Below are positions 10,219 to 18,311 of a stretch of 64,000 nt of DNA, in pieces (within the stretch, counting starts at the first letter, position 1; each line of letters opens with the position of its first letter). Source of the stretch: Paenibacillus sambharensis (GTDB lineage: Bacteria; Bacillota; Bacilli; Paenibacillales; Paenibacillaceae). The stretch lies in contig NZ_QKRB01000057.1 in NCBI RefSeq assembly GCF_003233845.1, positions 372,001 to 436,000 of the forward strand, read 5' to 3'. The notes under the pieces are model-generated. The model made no database searches and was not told the DNA's origin. It saw only the letters and a list, made by a program, of their open reading frames with translations. The position numbers and the translations under genes are program-made.

Positions 10219-10242
10219 AGCCGCAAGCTTCAGCTTGCGGCT
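10219..10242. terminator. bidirectional terminator between marR and capA-like gene
   Basis: A perfect 10-base-pair stem, AGCCGCAAGC (10219-10228) and GCTTGCGGCT (10233-10242), with a 4-base loop. It overlaps the stop codon of the leftward gene at 10230. Confidence 0.7.
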
Positions 10243-11531
10243 TTAAGTTTGTTCATTCTGTTGGCTAGGATAGACATTGCTTTTTCCATTTGCTTGTAAT
10301 CCGCGCTGCTCAGCTGTTTGTCCGAACGCTTCTTCAGCATCTCTTCCATAGGAAGAACACGGTACTTCATCTTCCCGTTGTCCTTATAGCGGTGGACCCA
10401 AGTAAAATGCGGTTTTATATTCTCGAAGCTGATCTGCCCGGTACCCGCTTCTCTGCGCACCGTTATCTCGAAGATGACGCCATTATCCTTGGTGTCTCCG
10501 CGCTGGTTAGATATAAAATTGCCCATCGAGTACAAAATAACGCCCTGTCTTTTGCGGCCATCCGTATCATAGGCGGACACCACCTCATAAGGCTGAACGA
10601 CATGGGGGTGTGAGCCGGCAACGATGTCTCCCCCTGCTTGAATAATTGCCCTGGCGATCTTGCGCTGGCTTTCACTTGGCACGGTTTGATATTCCGTGCC
10701 AAAGTGCATGGCAACCGTCACGAACTCGGCACCCTGACGGCGCAGCGCGGCGATATCCTTAACGCATGCTTCCTCATCCCATATGGACACCGCATAAGGC
10801 TTGCCGCTAGGCAGCGGAATACCATTGGTTCCGTACGTGTAGGCAAGCAGTCCCATCGTAATACCGTTCTGCTCGATTAAGACCGCCTTACGGGATTCCG
10901 CCTTGCTCCTTGCTGTTCCCTTCGTATAGAATCCGAGCTTGTCCAGATGAGCGAGAGTTCGTTCAATTCCCTTATAGCCTTGATCCAGGGCATGGTTATT
11001 CGCAGTGGTAACGATCGTTATGCCGGCTTCACGCAAAGCATCGGCAATTTCGTAGGGCGCATTGAAGCGGGGGAAGCCGCTGTAGTGATCCCCGGCTAGT
11101 GGGGCTTCCAGGTTGGCGAGCACCCAATCCCCCTTCCGGAGTATACCGGATACAGGTTCAAATACATCGTTAAAATCATAGCTGCCGGATGCCTTGTCGT
11201 AGGAGCCGGGCAGCTGCGGCATATGAACCATAATGTCGCCGACTGCCAGCCATACCGCTTCTGCAGCCTGCAAGGTCTGCTCTGACGGCTTGTCCTGCTC
11301 AGGGCTGATCAAGGTTCTATCTGAATCTTCCTGGGGCTGCTGGATATCGTTGCCTGTTGAGATATTCGGGTCAGAGGGGCTTTGGACCCCGTTGTCCTGC
11401 TTGGAACCGGAACCTCCTTGAACCATGGGATCCGCAGAGTCATGCTGCATGGGCGGGATGGGATCAGATGGCGGTGAAGGGGCGCTGCTGCGGAGCATAT
11501 TCCATCCAAGGGCAATAATGATCAGCAGCAT
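10230..11531 (-). CDS. CapA-family metallophosphatase-like membrane protein
   Basis: This belongs to the CapA/PgsA family (PGA_cap), calcineurin-like proteins tied to poly-gamma-glutamate capsule export but also widespread outside capsule operons. Visible family motifs: VGDIMVH, ANLEAPL, ANNHALDQG, SHPHVVQPYEV and YSMGNFISNQ, spread over residues 90-340, after a Pro/Ser/Gln/Asp-rich linker at about 20-85. The first ATG in frame is 11531 and gives only part of an N-terminal helix; the codons just upstream read RRLVLVNLC, a natural charged start, so translation may begin at a non-AUG codon. There are no pgsB or pgsC neighbours. It is the last gene of a leftward operon with the pseudouridine synthase. 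Confidence 0.85.
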   Translation of the reverse strand: MLLIIIALGWNMLRSSAPSPPSDPIPPMQHDSADPMVQGGSGSKQDNGVQSPSDPNISTGNDIQQPQEDSDRTLISPEQDKPSEQTLQAAEAVWLAVGDIMVHMPQLPGSYDKASGSYDFNDVFEPVSGILRKGDWVLANLEAPLAGDHYSGFPRFNAPYEIADALREAGITIVTTANNHALDQGYKGIERTLAHLDKLGFYTKGTARSKAESRKAVLIEQNGITMGLLAYTYGTNGIPLPSGKPYAVSIWDEEACVKDIAALRRQGAEFVTVAMHFGTEYQTVPSESQRKIARAIIQAGGDIVAGSHPHVVQPYEVVSAYDTDGRKRQGVILYSMGNFISNQRGDTKDNGVIFEITVRREAGTGQISFENIKPHFTWVHRYKDNGKMKYRVLPMEEMLKKRSDKQLSSADYKQMEKAMSILANRMNKLKAAS

Positions 11532-11548
11532 GCACAGATTTACGAGGA

Positions 11549-12337
11549 CTAATCGTCGGATAGCCGTTCATCTCCCTCATTCATGTAGCGGGTACAGGCC
11601 AGTTCGAGCTCCACGCTGCTCCATGCCGCCCAGATGCCAGTCGGCGGCGGAGCTGCACGGAAGGTCATCCATTCCTTGGATACCGGATGGCTTACTCCGA
11701 TAAATGCGGACCAGAGCGCGATATCCTGGGGAACAGCATCAGAGCTTGTGCGCCCGGCTGGACGGCCGTATTTGCGGTCTCCTGCGAGGGGCGCGCCAAC
11801 AGCAGCCATCTGAACCCTGATCTGGTGCGGCCTTCCGGTATGCAGCCGTACAGCTATAAGTGCGGAACGGTGCTCCTTATTAGCTGCTACAGCGGTATAG
11901 TCGAGCACTGCTTCCTTCGTGTCCGGTCCCGGCCGATTATTAGCCTGAACGGTATTGGTCTTGCTGTCCTTGCGCAGATGATGAACCAACCGGGCGCTCT
12001 TGTCGGCCGGTATGCCGTCTGTTACAGCTGCATAGCATTTATGAAAGCTGCGGCTGCGTACGGATTCGGACAGGCGCGAAGCGGCTTTGGATGTCTTGGC
12101 GAACAGCATGATTCCGCCAACCGGACGGTCGAGCCGGTGGACAAGCCCGAGATAGACATTACCCGGCTTGCTGTAGCGTTCTTTAAGGTCTGCTTTAAGC
12201 AGGGTCAGCATGTCCGGAGCGCCGCTTTCATCCTCCTGGCTGGGTACGCCAGGAGGCTTGATGACGGCTAGAATATGATTGTCTTCATACAATATGGATA
12301 TATCGTCGTATGAAGGGACAGGTATGCGGTGCTGCAT
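11549..12337 (-). CDS. RluA-family pseudouridine synthase
   Basis: This enzyme isomerises specific uridines in structured RNA (probably rRNA) to pseudouridine. The catalytic Asp is in HRLDRPVGG, preceded by the ILAVIKPPGVPSQ motif and followed by LHTGRPHQIRVQMAAVGAPLAGDRKYG, all standard for RluA/RluD. There is no S4 domain, which matches the YjbO/YhcT-like short forms. I took ATG 12337, which overlaps the stop codon of the upstream methyltransferase by one base (TAATG) and has GGGAG 8 bases before it; a longer frame to 12370 lies inside the upstream gene. The target base is not predictable. It belongs to the leftward RNA-modification/regulator operon. Confidence 0.9.
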   Translation of the reverse strand: MQHRIPVPSYDDISILYEDNHILAVIKPPGVPSQEDESGAPDMLTLLKADLKERYSKPGNVYLGLVHRLDRPVGGIMLFAKTSKAASRLSESVRSRSFHKCYAAVTDGIPADKSARLVHHLRKDSKTNTVQANNRPGPDTKEAVLDYTAVAANKEHRSALIAVRLHTGRPHQIRVQMAAVGAPLAGDRKYGRPAGRTSSDAVPQDIALWSAFIGVSHPVSKEWMTFRAAPPPTGIWAAWSSVELELACTRYMNEGDERLSDD

Positions 12338-13203
12338 TATTCCGACTCCCAGCGTCCCAGAATGCCGCAAGGCAGATTAAGCCCCGAGCGGGTAATGGGC
12401 AGCCCGATTTCACCGCAGCTGATGCGTCCGCCATGCTTGCGGCCGATCGTCATCTTCAGCAGGTTATGCAGGACGCTTGGAGATAGGCCGGTTGTATAGG
12501 AATTTATCAGCATGAACAGCGGATCAGGCGACAGGATGGACATACAGGATTCGAGGAAGGGATACAGGTTCTGTTCAAGCTTCCACATCTCCCCGTTCGG
12601 GCCGCGTCCGTAAGAGGGTGGGTCCATAATGATGGCATCGTATTGCTTGCCTCTGCGCTCCTCACGCTGAACAAATTTGAATACATCGTCTGTGATATAA
12701 CGAATGGGCTTGTCCGCAAGACCGGACAGCGTCGCATTTTCCTTAGCCCAGGCTACCATTCCCTTCGCTGCATCTACATGGCAAACTTCTGCGCCGGCCA
12801 AGGCAGCTGCGGCAGTCGCCCCGCCTGTATAAGCAAACAGATTAAGAACCCGGACAGGCCTTCCGGCCGTGCGGATCTTATCCATGATCCAGCTCCAGTT
12901 AACCGCCTGCTCGGGAAACAATCCTGTATGCTTGAAATTGGTTGGTCTAATCAGAAAACGCAGCCCTTCGTAGCTGATCTGCCAGGCTTCGGGGAGTTTC
13001 TGATTGTAGCTCCATTGTCCGCCGCCAGATGAGCTTCTGTGATAGTGAGCATGGGGCTGCTGCCATTCCTTGGTTTCCTTAACGATCGGCCATATGATCT
13101 GCGGATCTGGACGGCGCAGCACGATGCTTCCCCAGCGTTCCAGCTTCTCGCCGTCTCCTGTGTCAATAACTTCATAATCCTTCCATTTGTCTGCTAAGTA
13201 CAT
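12337..13203 (-). CDS. class I SAM-dependent methyltransferase, RlmI/COG1092 type
   Basis: This 288-residue protein is a Rossmann-fold methyltransferase of the kind that modifies large-subunit rRNA cytosines. SAM-binding motif I is LNLFAYTGGATAAAALAG, the acidic motif II is CHVDAAKGMVAWAKEN, and the catalytic loop is IIMDPPSYGRGPNGE, with the DPPSYGRG form usual in the COG1092 group. The PUA domain of RlmI is missing, as in many Firmicute members. The start at 13203 lies 32 bases inside the end of the response-regulator gene and has AAGGACC upstream. The exact RNA site is unknown. Confidence 0.85.
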   Translation of the reverse strand: MYLADKWKDYEVIDTGDGEKLERWGSIVLRRPDPQIIWPIVKETKEWQQPHAHYHRSSSGGGQWSYNQKLPEAWQISYEGLRFLIRPTNFKHTGLFPEQAVNWSWIMDKIRTAGRPVRVLNLFAYTGGATAAAALAGAEVCHVDAAKGMVAWAKENATLSGLADKPIRYITDDVFKFVQREERRGKQYDAIIMDPPSYGRGPNGEMWKLEQNLYPFLESCMSILSPDPLFMLINSYTTGLSPSVLHNLLKMTIGRKHGGRISCGEIGLPITRSGLNLPCGILGRWESE

Positions 13204-13921
13204 CTGTAGGTCCTTCCTTGGTTTGAAATTTGTAGCCGATGCCCCTCACGGTATGAATATACCGGGGGCTTGCCGGATCACATTCGATTTTTTTGCGAAG
13301 GTTGCTGATATGAACCATTAGGGTACGGGTATCCCCGATGCTGCTCGCTCCCCATACAACCTGGTAGAGATCGTCAAGACGGAACGCCTTGTTCGGATTC
13401 TGTGCCAGGTAAGAGAGCAGGTCAAACTCTTTGACCGATAAGGAAATACTGCGTTCCCCGCACTGCACAGTACGGCCGTCCAGGTCAATTACAAGCTCAC
13501 CAAATTGCAGCAGGGAAGCGGGCTTATTCGCATCGGCGGATTGTCGTTCCAGCCGCCTGGTGCGGCGCAGCTGAGCTTGAACCCGGGCCACCAGCTGCCG
13601 GGGACTGAAAGGCTTGGTAATGTAATCGTCGCCGCCGACTGACAAACCGTGTATAATGTCGTTATCGTCATCCTTGCAGCTTACAAATAAAATGGGCACA
13701 TCCGACGATTTGCGGATCTGCCTGCAAACTTCGATGCCGTCGAGCTCCTTAAGCAGGATATCGAGCACGATCAGATCGGGATTCATCTGCTCAGCGAGCA
13801 GTATCGCGTCCGTTCCGTTGTCGGCTATATAGACGTTATAACCTTCACGTGTCAGATACATTTGTATAAGCTCGGTTATTTCCGGTTCGTCATCGACAAC
13901 CAGAATGGTGTGTACTTCCAT
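13172..13921 (-). CDS. two-component response regulator, OmpR/PhoB family
   Basis: This 249-residue protein has an N-terminal receiver domain (DDE at the start, phospho-acceptor Asp54 in LIVLDILLKELDG, conserved Lys in DDYITKPF) and a C-terminal winged-helix DNA-binding domain with VKEFDLLSYLAQNPNKAF and VHISNLRKKIE. ATG 13921 follows AAGGAGG. It is divergent from the histidine kinase at 14006, with only 84 bases between them, which makes the two a likely pair that shares a control region. It is the first gene of a leftward operon whose other members are RNA-modifying enzymes and a CapA-like protein. The regulon is unknown. Confidence 0.93.
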   Translation of the reverse strand: MEVHTILVVDDEPEITELIQMYLTREGYNVYIADNGTDAILLAEQMNPDLIVLDILLKELDGIEVCRQIRKSSDVPILFVSCKDDDNDIIHGLSVGGDDYITKPFSPRQLVARVQAQLRRTRRLERQSADANKPASLLQFGELVIDLDGRTVQCGERSISLSVKEFDLLSYLAQNPNKAFRLDDLYQVVWGASSIGDTRTLMVHISNLRKKIECDPASPRYIHTVRGIGYKFQTKEGPTDVLSRQMEGL

Positions 13922-14005
13922 TCCTACTCCTCCTTACCATTAGCAACTATTATAACGAAATGGAGGGAGAGGAAGCAATGAGGCTAGACGTTTTAGGGGG
14001 AGAAA

Positions 14006-16087
14006 TTGTTGTTTAGAAAAACTTGGGTTATCGTCCTGCTTGCTGCGCTGATTATGGCTGCTGCCGGCTGCAGCCAACCAGAGAAGATACAAGGGGCGAA
14101 TGCAAGAGAGGGAATACTTGACTTGCGCGGTGGTGACTTCTCCGGGAATCAGACAAGGGCAATGGACGGGGAGTGGCAGTTCTATCCGGACAAGCTGCTC
14201 GAACCGGGACAGACAGAAGAAGAATTCAGCACCTATATGAGGGTGCCGAAGTCATGGAACAATTATCCGACACCTTATGGTTACGCAGACGGTAAAGGCT
14301 ATGGCACGTATCGTCTGACGCTCCTTACAGATCCTGAGCCTTCTGTGCTTGCCATCAGACTGCCTACGATATCCACGGCTTATAAGCTATGGATCAATGG
14401 CGAAGTGCGAGCGGAGATGGGCAGAGTAGGTACTGATGAGGCCAGCGAGAAGCCTGCGCAGACCCCGCATGTTGTCACATTCGCCAATGAGCCTGGCAAG
14501 ACTGAGCTTGTGCTTCAAGTTTCGAACTTTCACCATCAGCGGGGCGGGATATGGGGGCAGCTGGACATCGGAGCTCCGACAGCCATTATTGAGCAGCACA
14601 CACGGGATGCAGGTCACAACGCAGGTCTTTTTGGCAGCTTGGTGATAATTGGTTTATATCACATCGCCTTGTTTGCGCTCCGCAGGGAAGAGAAATTCAC
14701 GATTCACTTTGGTCTGTTATGTCTGGTCGTAGGCATTAGAACGGTCGTGACGGACGAAGCGCTGTTGCTAAGATGGGTTCCTTCTATATCATGGGAGGCC
14801 GGCTTCAAGATGGAATACTTGACCCTCGTGCTTAGCGCTGTTGCAGCCTATATGTATGTCAACCGATTGTTTCCGCTGGATACCTCCAGACGTCTTAGAA
14901 TATATGTATTGTCTGTGTCAACGCTGTTTACGGGCATCATTCTGCTGCTTCCATCCTACGAGTTATCACGTATGCTGCCGCTGTTCCAGGTTTTCATTGT
15001 GTCGATCGCCTTATATCTTGTCGTCGTGCTGATCAGAGGATTTATAAGGAAGAGAGAGGGCTCGGTCTTTGTTCTGGTCGGTGTTATGGTCTTCATCCTC
15101 TCCGTTATTAATGACATCCTGTATTATATGGAGTCTCTGCATTCCACGGATCTCGTACCGCTCGGATTGTTCTTCTTTATTCTGATGCAGGCTTTCATCA
15201 TCTCCACCCGCTTCTCGAAGGCGCTGAGGAGCGTCGAGACGGTCTCGGAGCAGCTTCTCGAGCTGAACAATCATCTGGAAGACCGGATCGAGGAACGGAC
15301 CGTAGCCCTGCGCAAGTCCAAAGAAGAGATTGAAGCGACCAATATAGAGCTTGAGAAGCTTGAACGGTCACGCAGACATCTGCTTACGAATATTTCCCAT
15401 GATCTCCGTACACCTATGACACTGATTCAGGGATATCTCGAGGCAATGCAGGATGGCATTGTTCAAGGAAAGGACCAGCAGGATCATTATGTGCGCATGA
15501 TGCTGGGGAAGATTGAAAGTCTTAATCGTCTGATCAGCGATCTGTTTGAGCTGTCTAAGCTGGAGTCAGGCCAGGTGACCTTTGACCGGAAAAAAGTCCT
15601 TCTCCGCAATTGGATTGATGATATTAGGGAATTCTATGAATTGGATATCGAAAACCGCGGTATGCAGCTGCATATTGTGGAGCCTGACACAGCAAGAGCG
15701 GATTCGGACCGGATTTCGGTATTCATGGATGAGATGCGGATTAATCAGGCACTTGGGAATCTGATCTATAATGCGCTCAAGCATATGCAGCCGGGCGGGC
15801 TGATCAAGCTTGTATTTACATATAATCCGGTGAGAAGGAAAATCATACTGGATGTCCGGGATGACGGCTCCGGAATTGCAAGCGAGGATCTGCCTTTTAT
15901 TTTCGACCGCTTCTATAAAAAAGATAAATCCAGAAATTCTGCCGGGGGCGGGAGCGGGATTGGACTTGCTATCGTCAAGGAAATCATTGAACTTCATGAA
16001 GGCCAGGTTTCTGCAGACAGCGTGCCGGGCGAGGGAGCGAGCTTCCGCATTGAATTGCCGGCCAAGGAGGAAGAGGGGACAAGATGA
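14006..16087 (+). CDS. sensor histidine kinase with 7TM-DISM input module
   Basis: This 693-residue sensor probably phosphorylates the divergent response regulator. It begins with a signal sequence ending in AAAGC, possibly a lipobox, then an extracellular jelly-roll (about 30-185; YKLWINGE, LVLQVSNFHHQRGG) as in the 7TMR-DISM group, seven hydrophobic helices (about 205-400), a coiled coil, and the kinase: His465 in LTNISHDLRTPM, N-box NLIYNALKHM, G1 DVRDDGSGIA, F-box FDRFYK and G2 GGGSGIGLAIVKEI. It starts at TTG 14006 behind AGGGGGAG. The PAP2 gene overlaps its end by 4 bases. The jelly-roll suggests a carbohydrate or lipid ligand (inference). Confidence 0.92.
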   Translation: MLFRKTWVIVLLAALIMAAAGCSQPEKIQGANAREGILDLRGGDFSGNQTRAMDGEWQFYPDKLLEPGQTEEEFSTYMRVPKSWNNYPTPYGYADGKGYGTYRLTLLTDPEPSVLAIRLPTISTAYKLWINGEVRAEMGRVGTDEASEKPAQTPHVVTFANEPGKTELVLQVSNFHHQRGGIWGQLDIGAPTAIIEQHTRDAGHNAGLFGSLVIIGLYHIALFALRREEKFTIHFGLLCLVVGIRTVVTDEALLLRWVPSISWEAGFKMEYLTLVLSAVAAYMYVNRLFPLDTSRRLRIYVLSVSTLFTGIILLLPSYELSRMLPLFQVFIVSIALYLVVVLIRGFIRKREGSVFVLVGVMVFILSVINDILYYMESLHSTDLVPLGLFFFILMQAFIISTRFSKALRSVETVSEQLLELNNHLEDRIEERTVALRKSKEEIEATNIELEKLERSRRHLLTNISHDLRTPMTLIQGYLEAMQDGIVQGKDQQDHYVRMMLGKIESLNRLISDLFELSKLESGQVTFDRKKVLLRNWIDDIREFYELDIENRGMQLHIVEPDTARADSDRISVFMDEMRINQALGNLIYNALKHMQPGGLIKLVFTYNPVRRKIILDVRDDGSGIASEDLPFIFDRFYKKDKSRNSAGGGSGIGLAIVKEIIELHEGQVSADSVPGEGASFRIELPAKEEEGTR

Positions 16088-16743
16088 CCAAATATGCAGC
16101 TGGTAGAGCTAATGGAAGCAGAAAGCTGGCACTCTGGACAGGTGCTGCAGCCAGTTCGGCTGTCTGCCTTGCGCTTTATGCCTGGCTCCCCGCCAAAGGC
16201 AGCGGTCAGCGGTATACGGCATTTGATCAAGTAATCGCCGATTGGCTGAAAACTACCGTAAGCGGTATGCTTACCGCTTACGGCAAGTTTCTGACCTTCA
16301 TCGGCAGTACGGGAAGCATAATTGGAATTACGGTCGTTCTGACATTAGTGTTACTTCTTCTTACAGGCTGGAGGCAGGCGTTAGCGCTGCCTGTTTCGGT
16401 CGCCCTGGCTTACGGAATCAACACATGGATTAAGCACTCGGTCGCAAGACCGCGTCCCGACAAAGCATGGGGGATAGAAGCTTCAGGCTACAGCTTCCCA
16501 AGCACGAATGCCGCGACAGCGATGGCTCTATATCTGATGTTCGCCATCATCGCTTGCCGTTCAGAACGGGTAAAGCCGGCAGTCAAGGCTCTCATAACCG
16601 TGCTATCCGGAATTCTCATTGTCAGTGCCGGATGGAGCCGCTTGTATTTCTCTGTTCACTATGCAACGGATGTGCTTGGCGGGTTTGCGGCCGGTGCTGC
16701 TGTTGTACTGGCAATTGCCGCCCTCACGAAAGCGCGTACATAA
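16084..16743 (+). CDS. PAP2-family membrane phosphatase-like protein with altered active site
   Basis: This 219-residue polytopic protein belongs to the PAP2 family, whose members dephosphorylate lipids such as undecaprenyl pyrophosphate or phosphatidylglycerol phosphate on the outer membrane face. Motif 1 is intact (KHSVARPRP, Lys117 to Pro125) and motif 3 is intact (SRLYFSVHYATD, with His192 and Asp196). Motif 2, normally PSGH, reads PSTN at 139-142, so the conserved histidine is Asn142. Activity may be reduced or changed. It overlaps the kinase gene by 4 bases (ATGA), so it is co-transcribed with the sensor. About six membrane helices can be seen. Confidence 0.85.
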   Translation: MTKYAAGRANGSRKLALWTGAAASSAVCLALYAWLPAKGSGQRYTAFDQVIADWLKTTVSGMLTAYGKFLTFIGSTGSIIGITVVLTLVLLLLTGWRQALALPVSVALAYGINTWIKHSVARPRPDKAWGIEASGYSFPSTNAATAMALYLMFAIIACRSERVKPAVKALITVLSGILIVSAGWSRLYFSVHYATDVLGGFAAGAAVVLAIAALTKART

Positions 16744-16767
16744 TATCGTAAAGCACGGGACGGAATA

Positions 16768-17103
16768 CTATTCCGCCTGCTTCAAGACTTGAATCATCTT
16801 ATCAATGGAGGCCTTCCGTTTCGAATGATCCATCTTGTTGAGCAGGCGGATGATCTCCGCTGTATCGGGAGTTAGCGTCGGATGGTCACGATGCTCCCGT
16901 TTGACCGGCTCGCCGCCGATCATATAATCAAGCGATACCCCAAAAAAAGCGGACAGCTTGATCAGCGTTTCATAGACGGGCTGCCTGTTATTAATCTCAT
17001 AATGGCTGTAGGCGGAACGGGTAATCCCAATATGCCTCGCGACTTCTTCCTGTGATATGTTCTTCTGCAACCGCAGTTCCCGTAATCGATCTCCCATCGT
17101 CAT
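16768..17103 (-). CDS. XRE-family transcriptional regulator
   Basis: This is a phage-repressor-like HTH regulator of 111 residues. The N-terminal HTH is plain: GDRLRELRLQKNISQEEVA, then HIGITRSAYSHYEINNRQP, then the helix YETLIKLSAFFGVSLDYMIGG. The C-terminal 40 residues are a charged helical tail that may mediate dimerisation. I chose ATG 17103, with GAGGAG 10 bases upstream, over a TTG at 17124 that would lie before that site. A perfect 8-base inverted repeat at 17183-17201, about 80 bases upstream, is a good candidate for its operator. Targets beyond itself, possibly the iron gene on the other side, are unknown. Confidence 0.88.
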   Translation of the reverse strand: MTMGDRLRELRLQKNISQEEVARHIGITRSAYSHYEINNRQPVYETLIKLSAFFGVSLDYMIGGEPVKREHRDHPTLTPDTAEIIRLLNKMDHSKRKASIDKMIQVLKQAE

Positions 17104-17182
17104 TTGTTTTGGCTCCTCACACAAATAAATAACACATTCCTAACTACGCCAACTTAACAAAAAAGGTTACTAGTAGTAATTT

Positions 17183-17201
17183 ATGATACAAAGTGTATCA
17201 T
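17183..17201. promoter_or_regulatory. palindromic operator candidate for the XRE regulator
   Basis: ATGATACA-AAG-TGTATCAT is a perfect 8-base inverted repeat with a 3-base spacer. It resembles the GATACA-type sites bound by SinR/Xre-like repressors and lies between the XRE gene and the Fur-controlled gene at 17355. Confidence 0.5.
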
Positions 17202-17261
17202 TGTCAAGAGCAGGATGCTGCGAAAGTGCATGAATATTTTATAAAAGCGGGATGTAATATT

Positions 17262-17291
17262 TTGAAGGGTCCCCTTAAGATGTGCTATGAT
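17262..17291 (+). promoter_or_regulatory. SigA-type promoter for the FhuF-like gene
   Basis: TTGAAG at 17262-17267 and TATGAT at 17286-17291 with an 18-base spacer, immediately before the Fur box at 17303. Confidence 0.55.
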
Positions 17292-17302
17292 ACGGAGTAA
17301 AT

Positions 17303-17321
17303 GATAATGAGAATTATTATC
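17303..17321 (+). promoter_or_regulatory. Fur box
   Basis: GATAATGAGAATTATTATC matches the Bacillus 19-base Fur consensus at all but two or three positions. It sits just after the promoter of the FhuF-like gene, so Fur with iron bound would repress it. Confidence 0.85.
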
Positions 17322-17354
17322 GGAATATAAGTCTTTTTAAGGAAGGGGCTCATA

Positions 17355-18161
17355 ATGGAAACGGAACTGATGCAAGATAAATTCCATACGACTGTGCTGC
17401 AAAGGGAAGGAACGATCGCAAGCTATCCGCTTGCCGATTTATGTGAACCGGGGATGATGAGAGGTTTTCTGGAGAAGTATGGAAGCTTTATCAAAGCGCT
17501 TGAGCCGGCGGCGGCAGGCGCCTATTTTGCAAGCTGGCTGAGCTATCCTTCGCTTGCTTGTCAGATGATGATGTCACTATTCGGGAAAAAGCTTGATCTG
17601 TCATTGAATAACATGAACTTGGATCTGTATGTGGACGGCGGGAGGGCGGTTCTCTCCTTTCGATTGAATGAGTGGTTAACGGACAACGAGCCTGCAGAGG
17701 CCAGCCAGCGTGCAGAGTGGCGTCATGAACTGCTTGCTGCATACTATAGAGACACGGTTCGTCCACTGATCACGGCAGTGTCGGACGCGTGCGGGCTTCA
17801 TACCAGTCAACTGTGGGGACAGCTGCCGACGAGGTTTCAGTATGGAATTGAAGCGGTGAAAGAACAGGAATGGCCCGAATCAATTCTTGGGCGGGTGGAG
17901 AGCGACTATCACTATCTCAAGCAGGGACTTGAAGGCGGTGTGTTCGGACGCGGCAAAAATCCGCTTGACGTGCGCTTTAAGTGGGTGCCAGGCCTGTATA
18001 ATCCGGATGAGCAGGTGAGACTAAAGAATGCGTGCTGCTACTTTTATTGCACGGAAGGCGGCTATTACTGCTACACCTGCCCGAGAATAAGCGAGACGGA
18101 ACGAGAAAATAGACGTCTGGAGTATATTCAGCAGCAGCAATTGACCGAAGGCGCCCAGTAA
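17355..18161 (+). CDS. FhuF-like 2Fe-2S siderophore iron reductase
   Basis: This 268-residue protein resembles FhuF, the cytoplasmic reductase that frees iron from ferric siderophores after uptake. The family signature is the C-terminal cysteine set CCYFYCTEGGYYCYTCP, in which the paired Cys and the later C-x2-C hold a 2Fe-2S cluster. The rest is a helical domain with little recognisable sequence. ATG 17355 follows GGAAGGGG. A Fur box and promoter lie directly upstream, so it is expected to be made only when iron is short. It goes functionally with the Fur-boxed siderophore uptake genes at 23051-27868, about 5 kb further on. Confidence 0.85.
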   Translation: METELMQDKFHTTVLQREGTIASYPLADLCEPGMMRGFLEKYGSFIKALEPAAAGAYFASWLSYPSLACQMMMSLFGKKLDLSLNNMNLDLYVDGGRAVLSFRLNEWLTDNEPAEASQRAEWRHELLAAYYRDTVRPLITAVSDACGLHTSQLWGQLPTRFQYGIEAVKEQEWPESILGRVESDYHYLKQGLEGGVFGRGKNPLDVRFKWVPGLYNPDEQVRLKNACCYFYCTEGGYYCYTCPRISETERENRRLEYIQQQQLTEGAQ

Positions 18162-18311
18162 GGCTGCTGTTTTTTGGACAGGGCTGTTGGGTATTTGCTC
18201 AATATTTGTTATGATTATTATCACAGTCTGTATATGAATGCCGCCATCTCGGGTATATCCTGTATGGAGTGTCGCTCAATCGTTCACACAAAAGCACACG
18301 GAGGTAAGCAG

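Noticed and set aside
18195-18225. Fur-like sequence upstream of odhA
   Set aside because: GATTATTATCAC fits only half of the Fur consensus and there is no symmetrical other half.
18174-18311. Longer N-terminus for OdhA
   Set aside because: The first 46 residues do not resemble E1 proteins, and GGAGGTAAGCAG directly precedes ATG 18312, giving the normal length.
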